The notes beneath the pieces were generated by a model. It was not told the DNA's origin. It searched no databases and saw nothing but the letters and a program-made list of their open reading frames with translations. A stretch of 64,000 bases of DNA from Prevotella sp. (lineage in GTDB: Bacteria > Bacteroidota > Bacteroidia > Bacteroidales > Bacteroidaceae): contig JAGCPK010000139.1 in NCBI GenBank assembly GCA_017965725.1, positions 1 through 64,000 on the forward strand. The letters are read 5' to 3'. This document shows, piece by piece, positions 30,301-39,677 of the stretch. The first letter of the stretch is position 1, and each line of letters starts with the position of its first letter. The position numbers and the translations under genes are program-made.

Positions 30301-33300
30301 CTGATGGTGAAATTACGCTGCGTGTTGGGCAGATGACTGTAGGTCTCCTCGGAAAGCAGTACACCAACCTGTACCGTACCGCCCTTCTCAGTGGTATTAC
30401 CCGTGAGTTCATCCTTGACGGCAGCACCGTTGTGGGTGTTGATCTGATAATCCTCACGGCAGTAGTAGTACGTCTTGTTGACATCGGCAGCCGTGAACTC
30501 AATCTCATCCACCAACGCCTTCTGGTCGGCACTCAGGTAAGAGTATGCCTCAGCGGAGATGGTCTGACCGACACTGTACGGCGTATCACCACGAGTGAAT
30601 GGTACCCTCACAATATAGCACTGGGTGTAGTTGTCGAGGGTGATGCTGATCGGTGCGTAGTGGTACTGCTCGTTCGGCATAGCCTCGAACTCCTCACGCG
30701 TAAGCACCTTGTTAGGTGTCACCGTCTGGGAAGCACCGTTATTGTCAACATATACCAGATTCTGCTTACCCTGATAGGTTGCCTGATAATCTACCGGCTG
30801 CTTGGCTGCATAGACATAAGGCTTCTTGTTGTTGTCGTAGAGCGGTATATTGCCGGAGTAGTCCGGATCGATGAGCAGGTTGAGCGCATCGTAGTTGAAA
30901 TGGAAGTTCTCACGGTCCTCCGGTGAGAGCGAAGCCCATGCCTTAAGGGCACTGTACTGGGCGTCGGACTGGAAGTAACTACCACCATAAGCACCATCCT
31001 TCTGACAATAGTAGGCATTCGACAGGTGTGCGTTGACAGCAGCCTTTGCTTCAGCCTCGGATACACCCTCCTGAGCCCTATAGGCGGCTACCAGTTCATT
31101 GTAGCGAGCCGGCCATACCAGATCGCCATAGAGCACCGTCTTATCGACATCAGGCCCTGTGAACTCGAGGGTGCTGATACATAACTGAGCCTGCTGTACC
31201 TTCGTGCCGAGTGAGTTCCAGGTTGCCTCGTCGAAGTCTTCCTTGACAATGGGTGATCCGGCGGTATAACGGTAGTTCTTTCCGCCATAGGCGAAGGTCA
31301 GGTCTTCTGTGACCACGTAGCAGCGTACCATATTGGCCTGCGTGGATGCATCCACATGTCCCATCACGGCACGGCCTTCCTCATAGAGGTCGCTGGCGAT
31401 GATGTCACCCACCTCATATTGATGCTGACCATAGACACCCGTCGTATTGGGTGAATAGGTGGCATCCGACTCGCCGCTGTCCCAAGCATGCGGGTTGTTG
31501 ACAGAGTAACTGACCACATAACCCTTATCGTGGGTCAGGTTGTTAGACGGACGGAAGGCGTAGTCGAAATCGACCTCCTCGTCACGAGACGGGCTATAGA
31601 CTGTCGGGTTGGCTGCCTTGAGGGTCTTATATTCCGACGGCAGCAGGACAGCACCAACAGGATAGTCCTTATCGCCCACCTTACAAGCCACCACACTGAC
31701 GTAGGTGTCCTTGACGAAGTGACGCTGGTCGCTCTCGCTCAACTGCAGGTAGTCCCAATAGGTGATAGGATCATTCAGATAGTAAGTCTTCTCGTTGTTG
31801 ATGAGCACGCTGTAGTTGGCTGCATTCTCATCGGTGTTCTGCAACGGTGTACGGCTGTTGGCCGCTGCCTCGGTCGTCGCATAGTAGGCGTAGAGGTTCG
31901 TCTTGATGTCCTCCAGGGTCAGACGACCAAACGACGAAGCAGTGATATTCAACGGGATGTTCTGTACCTGACTATAGGCATTCGTGATGCCAGTGTAAGC
32001 CGTGATGTACTGGTCATAGACGTAACTGGAGCCTCGGATATACCAGTAGTGGGCGGGCGCCGCATCTGCACCAATATAGGCATTCGTCGTGGGATAGCAG
32101 TCATCGATAATCTGCTTCAGGTTATGGACGAAGTTACCAGAGGTCTGTACGTCTTTCAGGTCGGTGGTGCTATAGACAAACGCCTTGTTGGTGACCGCAT
32201 TCTTATTATACGGCGAGAGGATAGTCTGTCCGTTGCCAGAGTCAGAGCGAGTGCCGTGTTGGTTCTTGGCATAGACATAACCACCACCAAGACCCGTCTT
32301 CACGTTGATCAGTTCCAACTGTGCCACACCAGTGATGTAACCCCAGTCCTTCTCCTGAGTGGTGTTACCCGTACTCTTCTCAGTGGTCAGTTCGAGATAG
32401 ACGCCCGATGCCAGTGCCACAGTGTTCGAACTGGTACCATTGTTACGCTTGCGGTCGTGGGCATTCGCCTCCTTCCATTTGTAGAAGGTGGTCACGCCGT
32501 CGGCAGCATAGTTGGCGTTGTTGGTGGTACGGACGGTATTATAGAAGTTGACATCGCTGGTCAGCGCACCCATATAGTTCACGATGCTGTAGATACCGAA
32601 GTAGTTACCGTGGCTGGCATCTACGTCGCCAGGCACAATCGACCGAACTTGGTTGAGCGACACCTCACCGACACGGTTCACAGTATAGTCGGTCTTGTCG
32701 GCCACATTCGGCACACGGTCCTTGGCACCCTGCAGCACCATACGACTACCGAAGATACCGACAAAGTCGGCACGCTGGATGGTGTTCATCAATCGACCTG
32801 CATAGATGCTACAGAAACCGGCACGCTCCCAGTTGGTCTTGTAGGCCTCCTCCAGAGAGTTATAGGTCTCCTCGGAGATGGACTCTCCCACCTGATAGTT
32901 GTGTTCGACGTGGGTAATCGGGTCGGTATATTTATAAGCCGTAATACACTTGTACTTCAATTCGAAGTAAGCACGCTCACGGTCGGTGAGCAAATAGTAA
33001 TCCTCCAGACTGATATTGTCGGACATGCCGTAGTAGTCAGTACCATAGTTGGTGATGTTCAGTTCGCGATAGCCATCGACCAGTGTCAGGTTACCGTCGC
33101 CATAGAGACCACCCACATGTTCCGTACCGATCGTGACCAAGTCGCGGTTATAGACATCGACGACATTAGCCGTCACATTACCCATCACCGTCTTGGTGTT
33201 GGCATAGATTCTTTCACTACCCTGCGTCACGTTACCACCAGCGAAGACGGCATTACGGACGGTGACACCCTCAATGTCGAGACAATCCCACTTCGCCTTG

Positions 33301-36300
33301 TCGGCATCCTTGTTCTTCAGGGTGTTCAGTTCTTCGGTGGGTACGAAGTCGCCCACAGCATAGTCCTTGCCGTTGATGGTGACAGGCGACTTCACCTGGC
33401 AATAAGGCATGACGAGCACACGGATGTCTTCGGTCAACTTGTTATTGGTATCCCAATAATAATAGGTGTTCTCGTTGGTGCTGTAATCGAGATGCTCAGT
33501 CTTCTTTCCTGTGCCACTATAGACAAAGCCGACGTTACCACCACCGAACACGTTGCCATAGCCCTTGGCGATATTCTCCTCAGTACCTACCTCACCGCCC
33601 AGGATGCGAACATCGGTACTACCGAAGATATAACCCTTCGAACTGAGGTCCATGGTCTTCTTCTCCTCCTCGGTCATATAACCTTCGCCGTTCCAGTTGT
33701 CGAAGCCTCGACCGCCGCCGAAGACATCACGCATGACATGACCTTTGTATAACGTCACATGCGTCTCACCAGGCTTGTAGATCTTTGCAACATCGTTGAT
33801 GAAGGTCGTGGCATTGGTGGGTGCACCTTCCTTCACCGTACCACGGCCGACAGGACCAATCTCACCGCCGCCATAAAGACCACCGCGGATGACACCACCA
33901 TAGACCTTGACGTCGGAAACATCGACATAACTGTTGGCCACATAACCACCGCCGAAGACGTTACCACTCTCGTCCAAGAGGTTATCACCTTCTGCGACAT
34001 CGTCGAGTTCCTCCACATATTCATTGTTTTCGTAGCGGTAGCCAATGCGACCATTGTTGATGGTCACGAATGCCGTACCATAGATACCACCACCTTCACC
34101 ACCGCCATAGACATTACGCTTGACGGCAGGGATACCGTTGATGAAACTGGTGCCGTCGAGTTTACCCACCACGACATGTGCCTCACCAAGGATATCGTTC
34201 GTGGGAGCGTCGCTCACCAGACCGGGGTGATAGCCGACGCTACCGCGCCAGCCGCCACCATAGACGTTACGTACCGTACCACCCTGGATATAGGCATTGG
34301 CACTTGCAGTGAAGCCCGCCGTGTTGCTTTCGCTATAAGCGCCGACACCGAAGAGGTCGCTCACGCTACCGGTAGTACCAGCTGCATAAATGTCTTTACC
34401 AACCGTACCACCAAGCAATGCAATGTATGTTGAGCCATAGACACCACCTGACATGATATTTGTATCCGTACCATAACCACCACCATAGGCATAGTTGCCA
34501 ACAGTAGCACCTTCGTGAATCAGGACGTTGGTGTTATACCTCTTATATATTCTGGCCTTCTGGTTGTCTGGCAACTTACTAAAATCACGGTCGTCCATCT
34601 CTGCCACCCTGACAAGTGGATTGAGGAGGTTGGTGTATTGATATGGCTTTTCGTCATGATAGGCATATCGCTTGAATTCTCCAATAGGATCATAATAGTC
34701 GCCGATAGTCCATGCATCCTTCCAAACTTCCAGCCACTCATCCTTAAACTCATTTTTCAGCGTACCGCCGACTTTACCATCTACCCATTTATCTGAGGCA
34801 CCCCAATAACCATCTTCATTGACTACCATTTCTGCAGGCTGAGTGCTATAGAGCTGCAGATACTTCTGTACACTCTCGGCATTGAGCACATTACCCAACT
34901 CACCGCCACCATAGACCTCCCAGACATTGGCGCCCTTATTGAGGTTCACCTCGGTATATTCCGACCAGGTGAACTCACCGCGGCCTGCACCATAGATAGT
35001 GCCGGAATAGCCATTTTCCTTCAGTACAGGGGCAGAAACATTGATCTTGGAATAGAGCGTGCGACGCACGTTATTGTTACCACCATAGATAGCACCATTC
35101 ACACGGGCTTTCTCGCTCGTGTTCCGATAGTTCACATTCGACTCATATACATCGCACGGCGGAAGTATCATCGTTCCGTAGGCACCGCCAAAAATGTTCG
35201 TGATATTGATGGAAGACTCTGTCGGCACATTCACTTCTGTGCGGCGCGTGACGCCTTCCTCGTAACTGCCACCATAGGCGGCACTGATCTTGCCACGCAT
35301 CAGGTCGATGATGGCAGTAGCCTCATTGAGGTCGAAGCCGTCAGCGAACGTCTCTTCTGCCTTATAACGCATGCCCAGACCATCATAAGCACCTGCACCA
35401 AACACCTCTGTCTTGGCATAATTCTCTATACCCTCAGGAATGTCGATGAGCACATAACTGTGATCCTGCCCCTTGTCACCCTCACGGTCGCCAGGGTATC
35501 CCTCTCCAGCACCGAAGACTTTCTCAATGACGTTGTTGGCATTCGTATTTGGCCTGATATTGACGAAAGCGTTATGCAGATAGGGTTTGTTGGGGATACG
35601 GGTGATGTATCTGGGATCCGTATAGTCATAGTCACCGAAGCAACCACCAAAGATACGGCCCACCCTACCTTGGGTGTACTCCATATAAGATGAAGACTTG
35701 GCCTTGTAAGCATCGCTCACCATACTCTTGACCTCCTCACGGATACGACCGGAGAAGTCGGCATCTGCCACAGCCTTGGCATCATCCTTGGCTAACAAGA
35801 CGGTGCCACCCAGGTCGTTACCACCATAGATATGGTCACGGATCCAAGGGAAGCCCGACTTGGTGACAGACCCTTCGGTCCATTCACCAACGAAGGTCTC
35901 GGTATGACCTAAGATATCGGCATTACAACTGCCGGCGAAGGAGTTGAAGATACGTCCGTTACCTAAGCGGATGTGGGTGTTACCACAAATGATTCCCTCG
36001 AAAGCACCACCGTAGATGAACTCACACTCGGCCATGTTACCAGAGATGTTATCATCAGTTTTGCGTGCCACACCGGGAAGGGTACCGTTCAGGTTGATAT
36101 AGGTGCTGTATTTCGCATCATAGTCGTATTCGGCAGCCTTAGTAGTCTCATTCCACCTTGCGACCTTACCGATAGGACCCTGTTCGCCACCACCAAAGAT
36201 CTGGAACACATAACCCTTATTCAGGTTGATGGTAGTACTACCCCATATCTCTGAGAGGACACCATAGCCACCACCGAACACGTTCAGTGACGAACCAAGC

Positions 36301-38639
36301 ACATCCATACCCTGCTCAGAGAGGATCACACCCGTATTTCGCTTGGTAATGGTATAATCGCCTTCCTCTGTATTCTCGTAGAGGATGTCGCCCTCGTCAG
36401 TGACGTCGAAGAGCTTGTCACGTTCCATGACCGTCTCGTCGATATTGATAATGACATTACCATTCACATGACCGCTGTTGTAGCAGCCGCCATAGACATT
36501 TCCGCCAAAAAGACGACGGTCGATGTCGTCAGCACTTGCCTTTCCCGTTCCTGATGTCACAGGAGCGACCTCCTTTGTAGAGGAAGAGGCAGCACTGACA
36601 GTGTTCCACTCCAACTGGGGGTTACCGTTTTCATCCAATTCATAGATGACGCGGCCATCGGCATCCAGGATCTTTTTGTTGTAATCATCTGCGTCTCTCT
36701 TCACCTTCCATCGCTTCGGCTGGATCATCAGACCACTGAAGTTGAGTTGGAGTTTATTGCCGTCGGCGTCAGGCGTACCTATCAGACCTCCCAGGTATTC
36801 GGCGTTCAACCCTGCCTGGGCGTAGATGTTGGCGTTGTTACAGCCGCCCACCACCTTATTATATATATATACAGGTTTGTCGAAGGTGATATTGGTCTTG
36901 CCATTGACCTTCATACTACCCACGTTACCACCGCAGAAGAACGAGCCGAAATAAGAGGTGTAAGGCTTATAGACATCAGCATCACTTGCGAGAACACCGT
37001 CGAACACCACACTGGGCATCAACCGCATGGCACAACCGTCCATATAAGTGGCAAAGATATCCTTATCGGTCAGGTCCAAGGTACTGAAGTCTGTTCCCGT
37101 CGTGACCACGGCTCCAGTAGTAACATCCACACTGCGGGCATAACGCTCCAGGACATCCTGCATGATCATGTTGGCTCCGTTGTTACCCAGGAATACCGAA
37201 TCGGCAATGACATACGAGCCAATCTTCAACTCCACCGTTGGTTTCTCCTTGTCAGACGAAATGGTGGCGCTGTTACCGCCACAGTAGATACCGCCATGGA
37301 CAACCGTTGGTTTCTTCTCGGTACCCACCACACGGATACTCACCTGTTCGGCATTCGGGCGGAAGGCATTGAGAGCCTCGACAGAGGAGGTGAAGCCGTT
37401 GGCTGTCATGAAGTCACCATAATACAAGTCACCGTAGAACAGATTGCCCTTGAGTTCGGGATTGTCCGTATAAGGATAGGAACCGTTACCACCACCATAG
37501 ACATCACCACGGACAGAGGCACGGATACCGACGGCATTTCCGCCATAGACCTTACCCGCGACATCATTACCGCCATAGACATTGTTGATGTCACCACCAC
37601 TAATGACGACACGTGCAGCGTAGCCTGCCGGGAAGTTATAGCCCGCTATATTCTGTGTCACTACGGAATTACCGTCCTTATCCTTCGGCATGACATCAGC
37701 CATACGACAGCCGCCATACAGGTTATCGACAATAATCTTGGATTCTTTGTCAATATTCAGTAGCAGACCCTCGGGACTGGTCATGTCACCCATGTTTCCA
37801 CCGGAATAGAGGTTACGGATCTTACCGCTCTTCAGGTTCCATATCGGACGGATGGCCATCTCGGCCTTGTTGTTACCACCGAAGAAACGGCCCACCTGGA
37901 AGGCATCACTGCTGGGATAGGAGAGACTGGTGTTAATACCCATCTTGTTGACGAAGCGGTCGTCAGTCAACAGTTCGTTGCCATTCTTGTCCTTGATACT
38001 GTTCACCACCTTACTGGGGTTGTCGTAGCAAATCACCGTACTATCGGTCACGGTGGCATTGTTACCACCGCCATAGGCATAGACAATAGAACCGCCAAGG
38101 ATTTCCAGATAGGCCTTGCCGACATCCGGCTTGACCATTCCTTTATAAGGGCTATCTGCAGAGGTATAGTCGTAATCACCATTACCGCCGCCGAAGAGTT
38201 GTCCGATATAGATCTTTACAGCATCATCGGTTTCTACACCCGACGCGTCTGTCTTGGTGGTGATGCGCACAAAGGTATTCCAATTATTAGTGATCTTATT
38301 CTCCTTTGCTGCAGTCAGAATATCTTTCCCCTCTTCCTTTGGAAGATCTGCCGACCCGCTAATGACACCCGAAATATCGTTACCGCCATATACCTTATTA
38401 ATAATAATAGAGTCGGAAGCATGTTCACCGTCGATATGGACAAAAGCATTACCATTCACGTGAGCCATACGGGCTCCGCCAAAGACAGCCTGGACATCAC
38501 CGGCATACACCGTGACAGATGTGCTTCCCAATGTCTCGCCAGCATTACCACCGCCATAGACGTTACCCTCGATGGTGATCTGTGCCTGCATCAGCGATGC
38601 AAACAGGCTTAACAATATTATGGTCCATATCTTCTTCAC
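27321..38639 (-). CDS. Giant secreted VYGGG-repeat protein with T9SS sorting domain
   Basis: About 3,772 residues. I chose the GTG at 38639 because it gives a compact signal peptide (KKIWTIILLSLFASLMQA-Q) 10 bases after the previous stop; an ATG at 38684 would add 15 residues and overlap that gene. Residues about 20-1900 are VYGGGN solenoid turns (GNVYGGGNAGETLGSTSV onward). Between about 1750 and 2770, some nine copies of a short motif YxVGxxISxExYxxL occur (YQVGESISEETYNSL, YSVGQTISAEAYSYL, VQVGVLLSEETYSHL). A GLUG-like stretch lies near 3050 (INGLNKSLFGHLCGHVYNL). The last 70 residues (HKIIVESKLRRTVDVRIVTP, GVYIVQTTDGRYMKKLTVR) fit a type A T9SS C-terminal sorting domain, implying export by the type IX system and surface attachment. 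It is the only large protein here with a visible sorting domain. Confidence 0.9.
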   Translation of the reverse strand: MKKIWTIILLSLFASLMQAQITIEGNVYGGGNAGETLGSTSVTVYAGDVQAVFGGARMAHVNGNAFVHIDGEHASDSIIINKVYGGNDISGVISGSADLPKEEGKDILTAAKENKITNNWNTFVRITTKTDASGVETDDAVKIYIGQLFGGGNGDYDYTSADSPYKGMVKPDVGKAYLEILGGSIVYAYGGGNNATVTDSTVICYDNPSKVVNSIKDKNGNELLTDDRFVNKMGINTSLSYPSSDAFQVGRFFGGNNKAEMAIRPIWNLKSGKIRNLYSGGNMGDMTSPEGLLLNIDKESKIIVDNLYGGCRMADVMPKDKDGNSVVTQNIAGYNFPAGYAARVVISGGDINNVYGGNDVAGKVYGGNAVGIRASVRGDVYGGGNGSYPYTDNPELKGNLFYGDLYYGDFMTANGFTSSVEALNAFRPNAEQVSIRVVGTEKKPTVVHGGIYCGGNSATISSDKEKPTVELKIGSYVIADSVFLGNNGANMIMQDVLERYARSVDVTTGAVVTTGTDFSTLDLTDKDIFATYMDGCAMRLMPSVVFDGVLASDADVYKPYTSYFGSFFCGGNVGSMKVNGKTNITFDKPVYIYNKVVGGCNNANIYAQAGLNAEYLGGLIGTPDADGNKLQLNFSGLMIQPKRWKVKRDADDYNKKILDADGRVIYELDENGNPQLEWNTVSAASSSTKEVAPVTSGTGKASADDIDRRLFGGNVYGGCYNSGHVNGNVIINIDETVMERDKLFDVTDEGDILYENTEEGDYTITKRNTGVILSEQGMDVLGSSLNVFGGGYGVLSEIWGSTTINLNKGYVFQIFGGGEQGPIGKVARWNETTKAAEYDYDAKYSTYINLNGTLPGVARKTDDNISGNMAECEFIYGGAFEGIICGNTHIRLGNGRIFNSFAGSCNADILGHTETFVGEWTEGSVTKSGFPWIRDHIYGGNDLGGTVLLAKDDAKAVADADFSGRIREEVKSMVSDAYKAKSSSYMEYTQGRVGRIFGGCFGDYDYTDPRYITRIPNKPYLHNAFVNIRPNTNANNVIEKVFGAGEGYPGDREGDKGQDHSYVLIDIPEGIENYAKTEVFGAGAYDGLGMRYKAEETFADGFDLNEATAIIDLMRGKISAAYGGSYEEGVTRRTEVNVPTESSINITNIFGGAYGTMILPPCDVYESNVNYRNTSEKARVNGAIYGGNNNVRRTLYSKINVSAPVLKENGYSGTIYGAGRGEFTWSEYTEVNLNKGANVWEVYGGGELGNVLNAESVQKYLQLYSTQPAEMVVNEDGYWGASDKWVDGKVGGTLKNEFKDEWLEVWKDAWTIGDYYDPIGEFKRYAYHDEKPYQYTNLLNPLVRVAEMDDRDFSKLPDNQKARIYKRYNTNVLIHEGATVGNYAYGGGYGTDTNIMSGGVYGSTYIALLGGTVGKDIYAAGTTGSVSDLFGVGAYSESNTAGFTASANAYIQGGTVRNVYGGGWRGSVGYHPGLVSDAPTNDILGEAHVVVGKLDGTSFINGIPAVKRNVYGGGEGGGIYGTAFVTINNGRIGYRYENNEYVEELDDVAEGDNLLDESGNVFGGGYVANSYVDVSDVKVYGGVIRGGLYGGGEIGPVGRGTVKEGAPTNATTFINDVAKIYKPGETHVTLYKGHVMRDVFGGGRGFDNWNGEGYMTEEEKKTMDLSSKGYIFGSTDVRILGGEVGTEENIAKGYGNVFGGGNVGFVYSGTGKKTEHLDYSTNENTYYYWDTNNKLTEDIRVLVMPYCQVKSPVTINGKDYAVGDFVPTEELNTLKNKDADKAKWDCLDIEGVTVRNAVFAGGNVTQGSERIYANTKTVMGNVTANVVDVYNRDLVTIGTEHVGGLYGDGNLTLVDGYRELNITNYGTDYYGMSDNISLEDYYLLTDRERAYFELKYKCITAYKYTDPITHVEHNYQVGESISEETYNSLEEAYKTNWERAGFCSIYAGRLMNTIQRADFVGIFGSRMVLQGAKDRVPNVADKTDYTVNRVGEVSLNQVRSIVPGDVDASHGNYFGIYSIVNYMGALTSDVNFYNTVRTTNNANYAADGVTTFYKWKEANAHDRKRNNGTSSNTVALASGVYLELTTEKSTGNTTQEKDWGYITGVAQLELINVKTGLGGGYVYAKNQHGTRSDSGNGQTILSPYNKNAVTNKAFVYSTTDLKDVQTSGNFVHNLKQIIDDCYPTTNAYIGADAAPAHYWYIRGSSYVYDQYITAYTGITNAYSQVQNIPLNITASSFGRLTLEDIKTNLYAYYATTEAAANSRTPLQNTDENAANYSVLINNEKTYYLNDPITYWDYLQLSESDQRHFVKDTYVSVVACKVGDKDYPVGAVLLPSEYKTLKAANPTVYSPSRDEEVDFDYAFRPSNNLTHDKGYVVSYSVNNPHAWDSGESDATYSPNTTGVYGQHQYEVGDIIASDLYEEGRAVMGHVDASTQANMVRCYVVTEDLTFAYGGKNYRYTAGSPIVKEDFDEATWNSLGTKVQQAQLCISTLEFTGPDVDKTVLYGDLVWPARYNELVAAYRAQEGVSEAEAKAAVNAHLSNAYYCQKDGAYGGSYFQSDAQYSALKAWASLSPEDRENFHFNYDALNLLIDPDYSGNIPLYDNNKKPYVYAAKQPVDYQATYQGKQNLVYVDNNGASQTVTPNKVLTREEFEAMPNEQYHYAPISITLDNYTQCYIVRVPFTRGDTPYSVGQTISAEAYSYLSADQKALVDEIEFTAADVNKTYYYCREDYQINTHNGAAVKDELTGNTTEKGGTVQVGVLLSEETYSHLPNTQRNFTISGTSPEEVTTLYVARGSDIFDLQKDRVITVIFDYDYTESDESGMHIEPISERHIINIHLHFESGVPTVDMLHSPAAALPGDFIGLKQPNVKPGAYELLGGGWEIFTNEDDAERHRNGIAFNSTTPVYWYQDGQYLAYYAKTYLGKTYSNYVPFSVANYHDLKAVMADTEHHLYVDHPEVKRNSKIYLNDYSGDAKSGIDLLKDFYDLSVNGLAGHSALNSRVKAGSNLDFFLHADQAPKTYADWTPIGTADACFNGTLHGEGYTINGLNKSLFGHLCGHVYNLGVQGSFTSAGVADTGDGYVENSWVKTTGTPDGSVYAVFGNPSDESANAWRQIENCYYGTAAGDYKTTNATHGLARKMTDHQFYDGEVAFNLNGFYLKERYNRQAAAADKLETYKYVENRYSNADIDFLYANGEIPTDDDPRLKTDAEGNYYYEPTYPDDYLFFGQKLSYGHTSAAHQAVPGHLDKDNTRGNLLTINETSNRVYRAPGYFSSKEMGVVHYNPYAVFAARNKDKSVEAYPGLTAVDFTGYNDKTYTKDNTGGIFFRPALDVQELSGVMNADLTQNLLIYSPDDVTNSIHKVTTNYFKDPAYEELDDVDAKADYRAVAKQSTGAIHGHMIYGDGTTFRAYTDHLLVDKQDFNAPIAYTFTDDKRMWYQREPDNYVTMKSGSSQGWEGVSLPFTVELVTTQQKGEITHFYGNSTKGHEYWLRDYRDITGVDDAEKATAIMRYPDALSGNRKSYTNTFLWDYYYEYENSRDANKDEYQNYYNESHYYNDYPMEQAGKPYIIGFPSDFYYEFDLSGNFVPANTYATVDQLDKQTVTFASQPNSTIKVSDDEAKGVAHNGYVFQPNYLTKQVAAGDYVLSATGSSYDKTDAEATVLPFRPYFVKSSASGVRTRSIVFDDNNTELEHSESDPTASRSETIIITPGRHKIIVESKLRRTVDVRIVTPAGITMTTFTLEPGETVETRVINQGVYIVQTTDGRYMKKLTVR

Positions 38640-38649
38640 TATTCTCTTC

Positions 38650-39672
38650 TTAATTAAATTTGACAGTCGGGTTGTCCAACTCATCTTCAGACAACTGATG
38701 GAGATAACTTGGTTCCACCGTCAGGGTGACTGTATTCTTTTTGCGGCGCTCCATCGTCAGCCCTTTGATGCCAGAGAAACTGTTCTCAGCCGTGCAGTTC
38801 TCGCGCACGCGTGTTCCTTTTTTATTATATACGTCGTAGGTACATACCAACGTCAGTTTTTCATCGATGCCAGCCAATGGTGCGCAATAACTGATAAACG
38901 CAGTCCCTTCCTTCGTCAACTTCAAGCCTGTGGTGGTTTTGGGATCTGTACCATAGTCATAAAGCACATTCGTCTGACTGGTTGTTTCATCCTGCGTGTA
39001 TGTGATCGTCATGGGGTTCGTACCCGTCGTATTCGCCGTCAGCGTCACCACAGCCTGTGAGATGGATATGGATGACTTCAGTTCCATCGTTTTCAGATAG
39101 ATATCACGCAACTCGTTGTATTTATCGCCTATCCTAATCTTGAAGTCGATGGCAGCATACAAGTGGTCGAGCAACAGACATACATTATTGTTTCCAGCAT
39201 TTCTATTAAAACCAAAAACGCCAAAGTCTGGAGTATCGTTGGGAATCGAACTATTCTTCACGCCCACCACGACACAGATATCATCGGCACCGACAGTTTC
39301 CAGGTTGTTCAGCGTGAGTTTGGCACCGGCACTATAGTCTGTGGCATCACCGGTGAGAGGACTGATGGCTCCGGCTGCCGCCGTCGCAGGCGAGAAACCA
39401 TAGATGAAGTTATTCGCTTCCTTCACACCGATGGTTGATGACCAACCATCAGAATAGACGAAGTTACCTTCCGTCTTTTGTAAACCGGACATCAGGTATA
39501 TCTGTATGGGCGAATGGTCTTCCCCTGCATTCACAATGGCTTCCGAAGGCGTACGGGTGACAGCGGTCAGATTCAACAAATCCCCGCGCACGTCGTCTCC
39601 CCCGTCTGAATCTTTAGAACAGGCGGAGAGCACCAAGGCTGCCAGTAGGAAATACCATATCTTATTCTTCAT
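38650..39672 (-). CDS. Fimbrillin-family (Mfa-like) lipoprotein
   Basis: 340 residues from the ATG at 39672; the longer frame begins with TTG and overlaps the previous gene. Signal peptide MKNKIWYFLLAALVLSAC ends in a lipobox (LSAC) followed by SKDSDGGDD. The body has features I associate with the Mfa-like fimbrillin family: an N-terminal TRTPSEA segment, a GWSSTIGVKEANNFIYGF block, and LLLDHLYAAIDFKIRIGDKYN followed by LRDIYLKTMELKSS. In type V fimbriae such lipoproteins are processed at the outer membrane and polymerise by strand exchange, so this is probably a minor or tip subunit. It lies directly upstream of the giant sorting-domain protein, which is consistent with a role in presenting or anchoring it (inference). 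Confidence 0.8.
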   Translation of the reverse strand: MKNKIWYFLLAALVLSACSKDSDGGDDVRGDLLNLTAVTRTPSEAIVNAGEDHSPIQIYLMSGLQKTEGNFVYSDGWSSTIGVKEANNFIYGFSPATAAAGAISPLTGDATDYSAGAKLTLNNLETVGADDICVVVGVKNSSIPNDTPDFGVFGFNRNAGNNNVCLLLDHLYAAIDFKIRIGDKYNELRDIYLKTMELKSSISISQAVVTLTANTTGTNPMTITYTQDETTSQTNVLYDYGTDPKTTTGLKLTKEGTAFISYCAPLAGIDEKLTLVCTYDVYNKKGTRVRENCTAENSFSGIKGLTMERRKKNTVTLTVEPSYLHQLSEDELDNPTVKFN

Positions 39673-39677
39673 CTTCT

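Noticed and set aside
31488..33752. Plus-strand open frame of 754 codons opposite the 3,772-residue gene
   Set aside because: It has no signal peptide, motif or ribosome-binding context, and reads as a shadow of the coding strand's regular codon use (glycine and acidic-rich codons leave the opposite frame open).
36747..37763. Plus-strand open frame of 338 codons
   Set aside because: Antisense shadow of the solenoid coding strand; no start context or motif.
38639..38684. ATG at 38684 as start of the 3,772-residue protein
   Set aside because: It overlaps the previous gene by 35 bases and puts 15 extra residues before a signal peptide that starts well at the GTG at 38639, 10 bases after the previous stop. 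Not fully excluded.
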